A stretch of 64,000 nucleotides of DNA, from positions 1,284,001 through 1,348,000 of the forward strand of contig NZ_CP072348.1 in the NCBI RefSeq assembly GCF_018127925.1, written 5' to 3'. Origin of the DNA: Prevotella melaninogenica. GTDB taxonomy: Bacteria > Bacteroidota > Bacteroidia > Bacteroidales > Bacteroidaceae. Below are positions 1-9,549 of the stretch, piece by piece; the stretch's first letter is position 1; every line of letters begins with the position of its first letter. The position numbers and the translations under genes are program-made. Below the pieces are notes generated by a model. That model saw only the letters and a list, made by a program, of their open reading frames with translations, made no database searches and had not been told where the DNA came from.

Positions 1-503
1 CGCTCAAGCTGTACATTCTTAGGCACATAGATAAAGAGACCATCTTGTGCAAGCATTGTATTCAAAGCTGTTATCGCATCTGCCTCAGTATTGGCAAGAC
101 GACCATAATACTTCGCAACCAACTCAGGACGCTCAGTTGCTACATGATTCAAGCTGTCAACAATAACACCATCATTAAGTTTTGCCTTTGGAAGTGACTT
201 ACTGTAGAACTGATCATTCACTACGAAATAAAGAGAAGTGCTGAGATTTGGAACATCGCACTTGAAGGTATCATAAGGATTAACAGGAATCTCAAGACGG
301 TTGAGATTCAATCCATAATCAGGTTCAAAGAGCTTTTGCATATCCGTGTACTTATAGCGTTCCACCTTCTTGGTAGGAAAGCCCTGTCGACGGAAGTCTT
401 CAAAAGCCTTATCGCGTACCTCATTGAGCACAGGTGCAGCATGCTCTTTGATGAGTTGCTGCGCCTCTGTATAGAGGTCTATATATTGTTTTTCGCTTTG
501 CAT
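1..503 (-). CDS. sufD: Fe-S cluster assembly protein SufD (N-terminal part, cut by window edge)
   Basis: SufD pairs with SufB in the SufBC2D scaffold that builds Fe-S clusters in the cytoplasm. The first ~167 residues are present; the frame starts at the ATG on the minus strand at 503 and runs off the left edge. Visible features are the SufD-like stretch NLSTSLYFVVNDQFY and the segment LAQDGLFIYVPKNVQLE, which matches the entry into the SufB/SufD beta-helix core. It is the last visible gene of sufB-(small exported protein)-sufC-sufD, about 100 bp after sufC. No Shine-Dalgarno is seen, as usual for this phylum. The assignment rests on these motifs and on gene order. Confidence 0.9.
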   Translation of the reverse strand, partial: MQSEKQYIDLYTEAQQLIKEHAAPVLNEVRDKAFEDFRRQGFPTKKVERYKYTDMQKLFEPDYGLNLNRLEIPVNPYDTFKCDVPNLSTSLYFVVNDQFYSKSLPKAKLNDGVIVDSLNHVATERPELVAKYYGRLANTEADAITALNTMLAQDGLFIYVPKNVQLE

Positions 504-602
504 TGTAATTTCTTTTTGGAGGTTTTATCTAAAAGATAGCGGGACTAATACCACTCGTAATACTATTTTTATTAGAACTACAAGATACTCTTAAGCCACC
601 GA

Positions 603-1361
603 TTATTCCTCTGCATCAACCTCTTCCTTAATCCAATCGTAACCGCGCTGCTCAATCTCCTTTGCAAGTTCAGGACCTGCAGTCTTCACGATACGACCCT
701 TATAAAGCACATGGATAACATCTGGCTTAATCATCTCTAACAGACGCTCATAGTGCGTAATAACAATAGCTGAAGTCGTTTCATTGTGCATCTTGTTTAC
801 ACCCTCAGCCACGATACGCATAGCATCAACGTCAAGACCAGAGTCTGTCTCATCAAGAATACTAAGCTTTGGCTCTAACATTGCCATCTGGAAAATCTCG
901 TTGCGCTTCTTCTCACCACCAGAGAAGCCTTCATTTACACTACGGCGAGAGAGATTTGAATCCATCCCAACCAACTGACGTTTCTCACGCATAAGTGCCA
1001 TAAACTCTGCAGCCTTCATTGGCTCTAATCCTTCATAGGCACGCTTTGCATTGATAGCAGCCTTCATGAAGTTAGTCATACTTACGCCAGGTATCTCCAC
1101 TGGATACTGGAAAGACAAGAAGAGTCCTTCATGAGAACGCTCCTCTGGCTTCATCTCCAAGAGATTCTTACCATTAAACAATGCCATACCATCAGTTACC
1201 TCATAGAGAGGATTACCTGTAAGTACTGCACTCAGTGTTGACTTACCAGATCCATTAGGACCCATAATAGCATGAATCTCACCATCTTTAATTGTGAGGT
1301 TGATGCCTCTTAATATTTCTTTGCCTGCGATGGTTGCATGCAGGTTTCTTACTTCTAACAT
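603..1361 (-). CDS. sufC: Fe-S cluster assembly ATPase SufC
   Basis: SufC is the cytoplasmic ABC-type ATPase of the SufBCD scaffold; ATP-driven dimerisation reshapes SufB-SufD during cluster assembly. The 252-aa protein has Walker A GPNGSGKST (about 34-42), the signature FSGGEKKRNE (about 146-155) and Walker B LSILDET (about 166-172) followed by DSGLD, all typical of SufC. Length is normal for the family. It follows the small exported-protein gene by 12 bp and precedes sufD, so it is co-transcribed with them. No transmembrane segment is seen, as expected for a soluble ABC ATPase. Confidence 0.97.
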   Translation of the reverse strand: MLEVRNLHATIAGKEILRGINLTIKDGEIHAIMGPNGSGKSTLSAVLTGNPLYEVTDGMALFNGKNLLEMKPEERSHEGLFLSFQYPVEIPGVSMTNFMKAAINAKRAYEGLEPMKAAEFMALMREKRQLVGMDSNLSRRSVNEGFSGGEKKRNEIFQMAMLEPKLSILDETDSGLDVDAMRIVAEGVNKMHNETTSAIVITHYERLLEMIKPDVIHVLYKGRIVKTAGPELAKEIEQRGYDWIKEEVDAEE

Positions 1362-1373
1362 ATTATCTTTGCT

Positions 1374-1778
1374 TTAATTTTCTTTCACTAAAAATGAATT
1401 AACAACATCTAACAACGTATCGAATATGAAATCAGAAAAGTGATACTCACCACGAGCCATCTTTTCGATTCTCTCTTGCTCTATTTGCTCTTCAAGGAGC
1501 GAGGACGAATAAGCATCTTTACCAAAGAAAGACTTTGATTTCTTCTTATAAGGTGGTAAGTTACCTATCATCTCCGAGCCCGTAACTGTACGATAGAGAC
1601 GAGTGTCAAAGGGCTTGGGTGTATACGGTAGCCCCATCACAGACTGGCATGTAATCGATGTATCCTGCTTCACTTGCTCATCAATCAAATATTTCTGCCA
1701 CGGCTTTATTTGCCATGACTGGGCTTGAAGCATTGTTGTTAGCAGCAAGCCAGACGTGATAAGAATGACCTTTCGCAT
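1374..1778 (-). CDS. Small exported protein of unknown function inside the suf operon
   Basis: I do not recognise this 134-aa protein. It starts with a clear signal peptide (MRKVILITSGLLLTTMLQAQ, cleavage after AQA-like residues near 20), so the product should leave the cytoplasm, although its neighbours are all cytoplasmic Fe-S assembly factors. The mature part is charged and has a Lys-rich patch (PPYKKKSKSFFGKD) and a Glu/Gln-rich helix around residues 95-110. It has a single cysteine and no metal-binding motif. It lies between sufB (18 bp upstream) and sufC (12 bp downstream), so it must be translated from the same mRNA. A role in Fe-S biogenesis cannot be inferred from position alone. Confidence 0.8.
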   Translation of the reverse strand: MRKVILITSGLLLTTMLQAQSWQIKPWQKYLIDEQVKQDTSITCQSVMGLPYTPKPFDTRLYRTVTGSEMIGNLPPYKKKSKSFFGKDAYSSSLLEEQIEQERIEKMARGEYHFSDFIFDTLLDVVNSFLVKEN

Positions 1779-1796
1779 GTTGTATATTCAGTTATA

Positions 1797-3242
1797 TTAT
1801 CCTACCGTTCCTTCAAGTGTTACAGAGAGTAGTTTTTGTGCCTCAACAGCAAATTCCATTGGAAGCTTATTGAGTACGTCCTTAGCATATCCATTGACGA
1901 TCAAACCAACAGCATCTTCAGTAGGAATACCACGCTGATTGCAATAGAAAAGCTGGTCCTCACTAATCTTCGAAGTGGTAGCCTCATGCTCAACAATAGC
2001 TGTATCGTTGTGGATGTCCATATAAGGGAATGTGTGAGCACCGCAGTCAGAACCTAAGAGAAGAGAGTCACAACTTGAATAGTTGCGGGCATTCTCAGCA
2101 TTGGCTGTAGCACGAACCAAGCCACGATAAGAGTTCTGACTATGGCCAGCAGAGATACCCTTAGAGATGATTGTACTCTTGGTATTCTTACCCATGTGAA
2201 TCATCTTCGTACCCGTATCAGCCTCTTGGTAGTTATTGGTTACAGCAACAGAATAGAATTCTGCCTGTGAGTTATCGCCCTTCAATACACAAGAAGGATA
2301 CTTCCAAGTGATTGCCGAACCTGTCTCTACCTGTGTCCATGACAGCTTTGAGTTCACTCCACGCAGTTCGCCACGCTTTGTAACAAGGTTCAAGACACCA
2401 CCCTTACCATTTTCATCACCTGGATACCAGTTCTGAACAGTAGAGTATTTTACTTCTGCATTGTCCAAGACAACGATTTCAACTACTGCTGCATGCAACT
2501 GATTCTCGTCACGCATAGGAGCAGTACAGCCCTCAAGATAGCTAACATACGAATCATCATCAGCTACAATCAATGTACGTTCGAACTGACCTGTATTAAC
2601 CGCATTGATACGGAAGTACGAACTAAGTTCCATCGGACAGCGAACGCCCTTAGGGATATATACAAAGGAACCATCACTAAAGACCGCAGAGTTGAGTGCT
2701 GCAGAATAGTTGTCACGATAAGGAACAACACTACCAAGGTATTTACGCACCAAGTCTGGGTGTTCCTGAACCGCCTCACCGATAGAACAGAAGATAATCC
2801 CCTTCTCAGCCAACTGCTTCTTAAAGGTTGTCTTCACTGACACGGAGTCCATAATAGCATCAACTGCCGTACCACTCAAAGCCAATCGTTCCTCCAAAGG
2901 AATACCTAACTTATCGAAAGTCTTCTCTAACTCTGGATCAATCTCCTTATTCTTAGGCTTCTTCGCCAATGGATCAGCATAATAGGAGATATCCTGCAGA
3001 TGTAACTCTGGCAAATGCAAGTGTCCCCACGTTGGTATAGGGAGTGTCTGCCAGTAACGGAAAGCCTTCAAACGAAAATCGAGGAGCCACTCTGGTTCCC
3101 CTTTCTTCTGCGAAATAAGTCGAACGACATCTTCGTTCAGACCCTTCGGAATGACCTCCGTATGTACATCAGTCGTAAAGCCGAACTCATACTTCTGCTC
3201 TGCGACCTTCTTTACAAATTCATTATTCTTGTTCTCAGACAT
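1797..3242 (-). CDS. sufB: Fe-S cluster assembly scaffold SufB
   Basis: SufB is the scaffold subunit on which nascent Fe-S clusters are assembled. At 481 aa it has the family's usual length and conserved blocks: the N-terminal [16 protein letters not shown]-type segment (about 50-65), [12 protein letters not shown] with the conserved Cys (about 230), [21 protein letters not shown], and the C-terminal [18 protein letters not shown] and [22 protein letters not shown] regions. It is the first gene of the suf cluster. About 350 bp separate it from the upstream infB terminator, so the operon promoter probably lies in 3243-3540; I could not pick a clean -7/-33 pair there. Confidence 0.97.
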   Translation of the reverse strand: MSENKNNEFVKKVAEQKYEFGFTTDVHTEVIPKGLNEDVVRLISQKKGEPEWLLDFRLKAFRYWQTLPIPTWGHLHLPELHLQDISYYADPLAKKPKNKEIDPELEKTFDKLGIPLEERLALSGTAVDAIMDSVSVKTTFKKQLAEKGIIFCSIGEAVQEHPDLVRKYLGSVVPYRDNYSAALNSAVFSDGSFVYIPKGVRCPMELSSYFRINAVNTGQFERTLIVADDDSYVSYLEGCTAPMRDENQLHAAVVEIVVLDNAEVKYSTVQNWYPGDENGKGGVLNLVTKRGELRGVNSKLSWTQVETGSAITWKYPSCVLKGDNSQAEFYSVAVTNNYQEADTGTKMIHMGKNTKSTIISKGISAGHSQNSYRGLVRATANAENARNYSSCDSLLLGSDCGAHTFPYMDIHNDTAIVEHEATTSKISEDQLFYCNQRGIPTEDAVGLIVNGYAKDVLNKLPMEFAVEAQKLLSVTLEGTVG

Positions 3243-3540
3243 TTGTTTTTGTGATTAAAGAGAGGGAGAATACTCTGGAGTCAAAAGAGTTAGAGGGAGT
3301 TAGAAGGGTTAAAGAGAATAATTACCTTTTCAGTATGCTTCTTTACCTCTAACGTTTAGCCCATCCAAATACACTATCTGTCTTTCCTATACCTATTGTT
3401 TAATTCATTTAAACCTATCGTTTCAATTCATCCAACAATAAGTTCTTAGTTTCCACCGTCTCTATTCTCAATACTTATATACACTCTGTGAACATACAAT
3501 ATGTATGCCACAAAGACCAATGGCAACATTTGTTACCATG
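3243..3540. other. Intergenic region between sufB and the infB terminator
   Basis: About 300 bp with no convincing ORF. It should contain the sufB promoter on the minus strand. No match to TTTG-N19-TAnnTTTG is clean, and I see no palindrome resembling a regulator site. The sequence is pyrimidine-rich on the plus strand with several short TTTAA/CCTAT repeats. Confidence 0.5.
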
Positions 3541-3586
3541 AAAAAAAACCGCCTTTACTCCTTTGATGGAGAAAAGACGGTTTTTT
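3541..3586 (-). terminator. Intrinsic terminator of the rimP-nusA-infB operon
   Basis: Read on the minus strand, an A-rich lead is followed by a stem of the AAAACCGTCTTT/CTCC type with a short ATCAAAG loop, ending in a run of eight T. It sits 7 bp after the infB stop codon. Confidence 0.9.
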
Positions 3587-3592
3587 ATATTG

Positions 3593-6448
3593 TTACAATT
3601 TCTGTTCAACCTCAATCTCCGTGAAGGTTTCGATGATATCACCCACCTGTAAATCATTGTAATTGACAAGTGAAATACCACATTCAAGTCCTGTAGCTAC
3701 CTCCTTCACATCGTCCTTATAACGCTTCAAAGCATCAATAGGAGCTGTATGGATAACGATTCCGTCACGGACTACGCGACCCTTATCCTTGCTGTGAACC
3801 TTACCTTCAGTAACCATACCACCAGCAACAGTTCCAACCTTGGAAATCTTGAAGACCTGTTTAACTTCAAACTGACCAGTGACAATCTCCTTCTTCACCT
3901 TATCAAGCATACCCACCATCGTTGACTTAACATCGTCGATAGCATCATAGATGACAGAGTAAGTATTGATTTCTACACCCTCACGGTCAGCCAAACGGCG
4001 TGCATCAGCAGAAGGACGAACCTGAAAGCCGACGATAACAGCGTCTGAAGCAGATGCCAACATAACATCGTTCTCAGAAATCTGACCTACAGCCTTACTG
4101 ATAACATTAACATTAACCTTCTCTGTTGACAGTTTGATGAATGAGTCAGACAATGCCTCGATAGATCCATCAGTATCACCCTTAACAATGATATTCATCT
4201 CATGGAACTCACCACGAGCGATTCGATGAGAGATATCAGACAGGGTAAGACGAGTCTGTGTACGCAAGCCTTGCTCACGCTGCAACTGTTCACGCTTGTT
4301 TGCAATCTCACGTGCCTCCTGCTCTGTCTCCATAACATGGAAGGTATCACCAGCTGTTGGTGCACCATTCAGACCGAGGATGATTGCAGGCTCTGCTGGT
4401 CCAGCACTCTCAATACGCTGGTTACGCTCATTGAACATAGCCTTGATACGACCCCATGAAGTACCAGCGATAACATTATCACCAATCTTCAAAGTACCAT
4501 TAGATACAAGAACCGTACTTACATAACCACGACCCTTATCAAGTGAAGACTCAATGATAGTACCTGTAGCCTTACGGTTAGGGTTAGCTTTGAGATCCAT
4601 CATATCAGCCTCAAGAAGAACTTTATCAAGAAGTTCGTTCACTCCGACACCCTTCTTAGCACTGATTTCCTGACACTGATACTTACCACCCCACTCTTCA
4701 ACGAGCAGATTCATTTGTGACAAGTCTTCACGAATCTTATCAGGGTTAGCTCCTGGCTTATCAATCTTATTGATTGCAAAGACCATAGGAACACCTGCTG
4801 CCTGTGCATGAGCAATAGCCTCCTTGGTAGTAGGCATCACAGAGTCGTCTGCAGCAATGATGATAATCACAATATCAGTAACCTGTGCACCACGAGCACG
4901 CATAGCAGTAAATGCTTCGTGACCCGGAGTATCAAGAAAGGTAACCTTACGGCCATTCTCAAGTGTCACACCATAAGCACCGATGTGCTGGGTAATACCA
5001 CCTGCCTCACCAGCAATTACATTCGTATTACGGATATGGTCGAGCAAAGAAGTCTTACCATGGTCAACATGACCCATGACTGTCACGATTGGAGCACGTG
5101 ACACGAGATCGTTCTCATCATCCTCCTCTTCACTAACAGCTTCCTGTACTTCAGCACTAACATACTCTGTCTTGAAGTCGAACTCATCAGCAACAAGGTT
5201 GATAGTCTCTGCATCAAGACGCTGGTTGATAGACACCATGATACCTACAGACATCAAGGTTGAGATGACATTTGTCACAGGAACATTCATCATTGTTGCC
5301 AACTCTGAAACAGTAACAAACTCTGTCAACTTCAATATCTTACTTTCCTTGCGCTCTGCCTTAGCCTCTGCATTCAGACGTTCTTGAACAGCATCACGCT
5401 TCTCTTTACGGTATTTAGCACCCTTCTTATTCTGACTCTTGCTTGTCAAGCGTGCAAGTGTCTCCTTTACCTGGCGTGCTACAGCCTCATCATCAACCTC
5501 TAAAGGCTTCTGATTACGATTGCGTTTCTTCTTACCCGCATTCTTGTTGCCACTGCCATTGTTGTTATTGCCTTTCTTACCATTCTGATTCTGCTGCTGA
5601 TTAGCTGCAGCATTGATATCAACACGTTCCTTGTTAATACGAACGCGTTTCTTCTTGCCCTGACCATTACCCTGACCAGCTTTCTCTTCACGCTCTTTAC
5701 GACGTTCCTCCTTACTCTTCTTCTTAGGGCGGGTACTCTGGTTCAAAGTGCTGAGATCAATCTTACCTAAGACATTCACCTTAGGTGTATTTAAGATTTT
5801 CTTCTCATTCTTGGTCTGGAACAAGCCATTATCTTTTTTCTCCTCTGCAACTGCAGGTTCAGCTGGAGTATTAGTAGCTACTGAACCAGCCTGTACCTTA
5901 GGCTCAGCCTTTACCTCAGCCTTAGCTACAGGAGTTTCATTCTTTTTAGGTTCAGCCTTCACTTCAACAGGTTTCTCAACCTTTGGAGCAACAGGTTTAG
6001 CCTCTTCTTTATTTACAGCAGGCTTCTTGCTTGCATCATGTTTCTCTACCTTTTTCTTCTCCTCTGCAGGTTCTACGGCAGCAGCAGGGGTAGGTTTGTT
6101 CTCAACAGGAGCAGCAGCTTTCTTTGCAGCTGGCTTATTCAGCTGATCAAGGTCTATCTTTCCGACTGGTTTATACTGCTGACGCTCAGCCTTCATGACT
6201 GCTTCGCCTTTATGTTCTGCAGCACTTTTCTTTTCTTTAGTCTTCTTCTGCAAAAGCTTAGCAGCGTCCTTCTTTACCTCCTTATCATTATTGAAGGCAT
6301 CTACGAGAGCTTTATATTGACCCTCGCTTAGCTTGAAGTTAAGCTCATTCTTCACCTCGCCTAACTCTGGCTTCTTCTCTAAGAACTCCACTGCCGTTTG
6401 GAGTCCTATATTCAATTCACGAATTGCTTTGTTTAATCTGATGCTCAT
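3593..6448 (-). CDS. infB: Translation initiation factor IF-2
   Basis: IF-2 is the GTPase that brings initiator tRNA to the 30S subunit and promotes 70S joining. I place the start at 6448 ([16 protein letters not shown]), giving 951 aa; the frame stays open about 29 codons upstream, but that part has no family-like sequence. The order is: N-terminal IF2_N helix, a long low-complexity Lys/Ala/Pro/Glu and Asn-rich linker (about 60-370), a second IF2_N motif (about 390-440), the G domain with GHVDHGKT (about 460), DTPGHEAF and NKIDKP, then domains II-IV. The long basic linker is typical of Bacteroidota IF-2. It is the last gene of rimP-nusA-infB and is followed directly by a terminator. Confidence 0.97.
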   Translation of the reverse strand: MSIRLNKAIRELNIGLQTAVEFLEKKPELGEVKNELNFKLSEGQYKALVDAFNNDKEVKKDAAKLLQKKTKEKKSAAEHKGEAVMKAERQQYKPVGKIDLDQLNKPAAKKAAAPVENKPTPAAAVEPAEEKKKVEKHDASKKPAVNKEEAKPVAPKVEKPVEVKAEPKKNETPVAKAEVKAEPKVQAGSVATNTPAEPAVAEEKKDNGLFQTKNEKKILNTPKVNVLGKIDLSTLNQSTRPKKKSKEERRKEREEKAGQGNGQGKKKRVRINKERVDINAAANQQQNQNGKKGNNNNGSGNKNAGKKKRNRNQKPLEVDDEAVARQVKETLARLTSKSQNKKGAKYRKEKRDAVQERLNAEAKAERKESKILKLTEFVTVSELATMMNVPVTNVISTLMSVGIMVSINQRLDAETINLVADEFDFKTEYVSAEVQEAVSEEEDDENDLVSRAPIVTVMGHVDHGKTSLLDHIRNTNVIAGEAGGITQHIGAYGVTLENGRKVTFLDTPGHEAFTAMRARGAQVTDIVIIIIAADDSVMPTTKEAIAHAQAAGVPMVFAINKIDKPGANPDKIREDLSQMNLLVEEWGGKYQCQEISAKKGVGVNELLDKVLLEADMMDLKANPNRKATGTIIESSLDKGRGYVSTVLVSNGTLKIGDNVIAGTSWGRIKAMFNERNQRIESAGPAEPAIILGLNGAPTAGDTFHVMETEQEAREIANKREQLQREQGLRTQTRLTLSDISHRIARGEFHEMNIIVKGDTDGSIEALSDSFIKLSTEKVNVNVISKAVGQISENDVMLASASDAVIVGFQVRPSADARRLADREGVEINTYSVIYDAIDDVKSTMVGMLDKVKKEIVTGQFEVKQVFKISKVGTVAGGMVTEGKVHSKDKGRVVRDGIVIHTAPIDALKRYKDDVKEVATGLECGISLVNYNDLQVGDIIETFTEIEVEQKL

Positions 6449-6583
6449 TAACTTTATTTTTCGGTGTAGGGTGTTGGTTGTTGATATGCCTTTTGGTAGA
6501 GAGGGGTTCCGAACATGGAGTTGCTGAATAGTCACACCCGTTAGCTTTCAGTCAACAGCCATCACCCACCAACCAATCACCTT

Positions 6584-7849
6584 TTACTGTTCAAACTCTG
6601 ATCTCAATACGTTCAACACGCTATCAACGGTCTCTACCTCCAAGTCTGCCTTTTCAATCAGCATCTCACGTGGAGCGTTGAGTACCTGGCGCGCTGTGTC
6701 AAGTCCGATACCCTTAATGGCATCGATAACCCACTGATCGATTTCATCAGAGAACTCATCCAAGTAAATATCCTCCTCTGCATTCTGTTCGTCAAGTTCA
6801 CGGAATACGTCGATGGTATAACCTGTCAGCATACTTGCCAACTTGATGTTCATACCGCCACGACCAATAGCAAGACTTACCTCCTCTGGCTGCAAGTAAA
6901 CCTCAGCCTTCTTATTCTCCTCATCAACAGTCAAGCTGCTCACCTTTGCAGGAGCAAGTGCACGCTGAATAAAGAGTTTTGTATTTGCAGTCCAGTTGAT
7001 AACGTCGAGATTCTCGTTGCAAAGTTCACGAACGATACCATGAACACGGCTACCACGTACACCAACACAAGCGCCTACTGGGTCGATACGCTCATCAAAG
7101 CTCTCAACAGCAATCTTTGCACGCTCACCAGGCATACGAGCAATCTTACGAATAGCTATCAAACCGTCATTGATTTCAGGTACTTCAGCCTCAAGCAGAC
7201 GCTCAAGGAACTCTGGAGCAGTACGTGAGAGGATAATCTTTGGATTATTATTCTCATTGTCAACACGATGAATCACCGCACGAACAGTCTCGCCCTTACG
7301 ATACTGATCACGTGGAATCTGCTCACCCTTAGGGAGAATCAACTCATTATTCTCTTCGTCAACAAGCAGAACCTCACGCTTCCAAGTCTGATAAACCTCA
7401 CCAGAGATAATCTGACCAACACGGTCCTTATACTTGTTATAGAGAGAGTCATGCTCCAGCTCAAGAATCTTAGAAGCCAATGTCTGACGAAGGTTCAAAA
7501 TAGCACGGCGACCGAACTTATTGAAGTCAACCTCCTCACTTACATCCTCACCTACTTCATAGTCTGCCTCTATCTTACGTGCATCTGTAAGGCTTATTTC
7601 CTTATTCTCATCCTCAACCTCACCATCAGCCACAACCACACGGTTACGGTGAATCTCGAAGTCGCCCTTATCAGGGTTTACAATCACGTCGAAGTTTTCG
7701 TCACTACCGAAAATCTTAGCGAGTACATTGCGGAAGCTCTCCTCCAAAACGCTCACCAATGTAGTACGATCGATGCTCTTGGTGTCTTTAAACTCCTTGA
7801 AGGTCTCGATCATATTCGGACGTTCTTCTTCTATTTTTCTTGCTGCCAT
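6584..7849 (-). CDS. nusA: Transcription termination/antitermination factor NusA
   Basis: NusA binds RNA polymerase and modulates pausing, termination and antitermination. The 421-aa protein has the N-terminal RNAP-binding domain (VLEESFRNVLAKIFG), an S1 domain (GQIISGEVYQTWKREVLLVDEENNELILP, about 135-165), and two KH domains (GACVGVRGSRVHGIVREL and AIGRGGMNIKLASMLTGY). It lacks the acidic AR repeats found at the C-terminus of the E. coli protein, which is usual outside Proteobacteria. The gene overlaps nothing and sits 4 bp after rimP and 135 bp before infB. Confidence 0.97.
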   Translation of the reverse strand: MAARKIEEERPNMIETFKEFKDTKSIDRTTLVSVLEESFRNVLAKIFGSDENFDVIVNPDKGDFEIHRNRVVVADGEVEDENKEISLTDARKIEADYEVGEDVSEEVDFNKFGRRAILNLRQTLASKILELEHDSLYNKYKDRVGQIISGEVYQTWKREVLLVDEENNELILPKGEQIPRDQYRKGETVRAVIHRVDNENNNPKIILSRTAPEFLERLLEAEVPEINDGLIAIRKIARMPGERAKIAVESFDERIDPVGACVGVRGSRVHGIVRELCNENLDVINWTANTKLFIQRALAPAKVSSLTVDEENKKAEVYLQPEEVSLAIGRGGMNIKLASMLTGYTIDVFRELDEQNAEEDIYLDEFSDEIDQWVIDAIKGIGLDTARQVLNAPREMLIEKADLEVETVDSVLNVLRSEFEQ

Positions 7850-7853
7850 AGCT

Positions 7854-8321
7854 TTACTTGAAACTTATTATGTATTTTGTATATTTTACTTCATCCATCT
7901 TGTACGCGTGGTCTACATCCATCTTCACTGGACGTTTCTTACCTTCCACTTGTACCTTCTCATTGACTGCCACAACAAAGTCGTTACCATCAACGCTCTT
8001 TAATACGCCTTTGACTTTCTTTCCGTCCTTACCGAGCACCTCAACTTCCTTACCGATGAAGTTCTGATACTGCTGAGGAACTTTGAAAGGCTGACCCAAT
8101 CCTGCAGAACCTACCTCAAGTTCGTAATCCTCTTCATCACGTGAGAGACGATCCTCGATATACTTGCTCAACTCTACACAATCTTCAATCCACACGCCAT
8201 CGGCATGATCAATCTCAACGACAATCTTATCGTCAGAACTGATTTGAATGTCAACCAGGAAGTACTCCTTACCCTCCAGCCACTCGTCAACGAGACTTTT
8301 TACAACGTTTTTATCTATCAT
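7854..8321 (-). CDS. rimP: Ribosome maturation factor RimP
   Basis: RimP assists late maturation of the 30S subunit. The 155-aa protein has the family pattern: acidic helix-strand N-terminal domain with EIDHADGVWIEDCVELSKYIEDRL and EVGSAGLGQPF (matching the family's EVSSPGLDRPL-type motif), then an Sm-like C-terminal domain (FIGKEVEVLGKDGKKVKGVLKSV). It is the first gene of the operon with nusA and infB. It has its own consensus promoter about 60 bp upstream and a hairpin in the leader (separate entries). Confidence 0.95.
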   Translation of the reverse strand: MIDKNVVKSLVDEWLEGKEYFLVDIQISSDDKIVVEIDHADGVWIEDCVELSKYIEDRLSRDEEDYELEVGSAGLGQPFKVPQQYQNFIGKEVEVLGKDGKKVKGVLKSVDGNDFVVAVNEKVQVEGKKRPVKMDVDHAYKMDEVKYTKYIISFK

Positions 8322-8339
8322 AAGCGTTTTAATATGAAA

Positions 8340-8367
8340 AATGAGGGACTATTGAAAGCCCCTCATT
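8340..8367 (-). promoter_or_regulatory. Terminator-like hairpin in the rimP-nusA-infB leader
   Basis: On the minus strand AATGAGGG pairs with CCCTCATT across a ~12-nt loop and is followed by a T run. It lies between the predicted rimP promoter and the rimP start, about 10 nt after the predicted transcription start, so it is positioned to act as an attenuator rather than as the end of the upstream gene. Confidence 0.6.
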
Positions 8368-8381
8368 CCTCTGAACGTTTG

Positions 8382-8412
8382 CAAAGTTACGAATATTTTC
8401 GCCACATACCAA
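8382..8412 (-). promoter_or_regulatory. Promoter of rimP-nusA-infB
   Basis: The minus strand reads TTGG (8412-8409), exactly 19 bp, then TAACTTTG (8389-8382). This fits the Bacteroidota primary-sigma consensus TTTG-N19-TAnnTTTG. Confidence 0.8.
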
Positions 8413-8478
8413 ATGTTTTACGGCTTTTTTTATCAGCACACAAACGATTTAGACGGAATAAAAAACAAGTTAAACAAC

Positions 8479-8985
8479 TCATTCTTTTTCCACTTCATCC
8501 TGTTCATTTGCATGTGGATTTTGCTTTAGCACAAAAACCACAGCTAAACCTATAGCTGCCGTTATCATAATCCCAGCAGTTACATCATGTCCATAAAGAG
8601 CTAAAAGCGTCGACAATCCAATAAGAATTACGACAATAGAATATCCCATCCATTGTCCTCGCTGACTTTCTTTCAATCCACTTGTAACGATACTTCTTTC
8701 TGTACCTATGCGATGTTCCACCTGCTGCTCCATCAAACACAAGATACGTTCTGGTGCATCAGGAATAACTTCCCCATAGGCTTTAAAATCTTCAGGAGCA
8801 GGCAAAGGACCACGAAAAGAGTGTTCTGTTTCTAATGCCATAAAAGCACTTACTATTTTAGAGCGTTGGTCAGGTTCTAAGTTTTCAAGTACTTTATTAA
8901 TATCGGTTATGTCTTCTGATAACTCTTCTTTAGTAGGCAACGTAGATGTGTCTTGTTTAGTCTCTTTGTGTTTATTACCTTCCAT
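8479..8985 (-). CDS. DUF2335-type membrane protein
   Basis: This 168-aa protein resembles the DUF2335 family of small bacterial membrane proteins of unknown function: the block RGPLPAPEDFKAYGEVIPDAPERILCLMEQQVEHR (about 58-92) is the family signature. Two hydrophobic helices follow (about 112-130 and 136-152), with a charged tail. The N-terminal 55 residues are acidic and hydrophilic. Its start overlaps the end of the upstream 74-aa gene by 11 bp, so the two are translationally coupled. The family has no established function; the membrane placement is inferred from hydrophobicity. Confidence 0.75.
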   Translation of the reverse strand: MEGNKHKETKQDTSTLPTKEELSEDITDINKVLENLEPDQRSKIVSAFMALETEHSFRGPLPAPEDFKAYGEVIPDAPERILCLMEQQVEHRIGTERSIVTSGLKESQRGQWMGYSIVVILIGLSTLLALYGHDVTAGIMITAAIGLAVVFVLKQNPHANEQDEVEKE

Positions 8986-9199
8986 AGTTTAGCCGTTTTA
9001 ACACAGTGTTCATATCATTTGCAATGAGCCTTGTATCTCTCTGCAAATCTTCTAAATCATTCCCTTGCAGATAGCGTTCAAAGCGTTTCCTTGACATCAT
9101 ACCAATCACAGACAAGAAGCCAGACCGCATCGTTGGTCTCTCTGAGAATAAGACCGATGTGGTAATATTGTTCTTTTCTTTTTTCTTTATAAGTTTCAT
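8975..9199 (-). CDS. Small basic protein coupled to the DUF2335-type gene
   Basis: I do not recognise this 74-aa protein. I choose the start MKLIKKKEKNN at 9199; the frame is open further upstream but that part looks non-coding. It is strongly basic at the N-terminus (KKKEK) and contains RSGFLSVIGMMSRKRFERYLQGNDLEDLQRDTRLIANDMNTVLKRLNYG, likely helical. There is no signal peptide or membrane helix. It overlaps the DUF2335-type gene by 11 bp, suggesting the pair work together. Small-gene-first pairs of this layout are seen among toxin-antitoxin and regulator-effector modules, but nothing in the sequence proves such a role. Confidence 0.6.
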   Translation of the reverse strand: MKLIKKKEKNNITTSVLFSERPTMRSGFLSVIGMMSRKRFERYLQGNDLEDLQRDTRLIANDMNTVLKRLNYGR

Positions 9200-9340
9200 A
9201 ACGGTAATGATGTTATTAAATGAACACGCCACAAATTTACATATTCTGCTCGAGAATTCCAAACCTTCAAGTAATTATTTTTTTGTGATATGAGAAGAAA
9301 AACACCATTTCTTCACATCGAAAGAGTTTACCAAAACCCA

Positions 9341-9427
9341 AATTCCTTTCATGAAAGAAAATAATTCTTTTCGTGAAGAAAAATATTTTTTTCATGAAGA
9401 TAAATTCTTCCTTTCATGAAAATAATT
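9341..9427. repeat. 22-bp-period CATG palindrome array, copy A (four units)
   Basis: Four near-palindromes of the type TTTTCATGAAAA have centres at 9351.5, 9373.5, 9394.5 and 9416.5, spaced 22, 21 and 22 bp. The second unit has CGTG instead of CATG. The outer ends are inverted copies of AATT-N-TTTCATG. It lies alone in the gap between the hydrolase gene and the DUF2335 pair. Confidence 0.9.
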
Positions 9428-9549
9428 CTATGCAAAACGTTCTTTAGATAACTAAAAGGTAAGAACAGTCCATATAAAGACTACTAAATCAAGTGCATAT
9501 AAGCACATATCACCACTTATCAATTCTAAATAAACAGCGAATTCTGTAT

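Noticed and set aside
6449-6535. A longer N-terminus of IF-2
   Set aside because: The extra 29 codons lack the family's N-terminal pattern, which begins exactly at [13 protein letters not shown].
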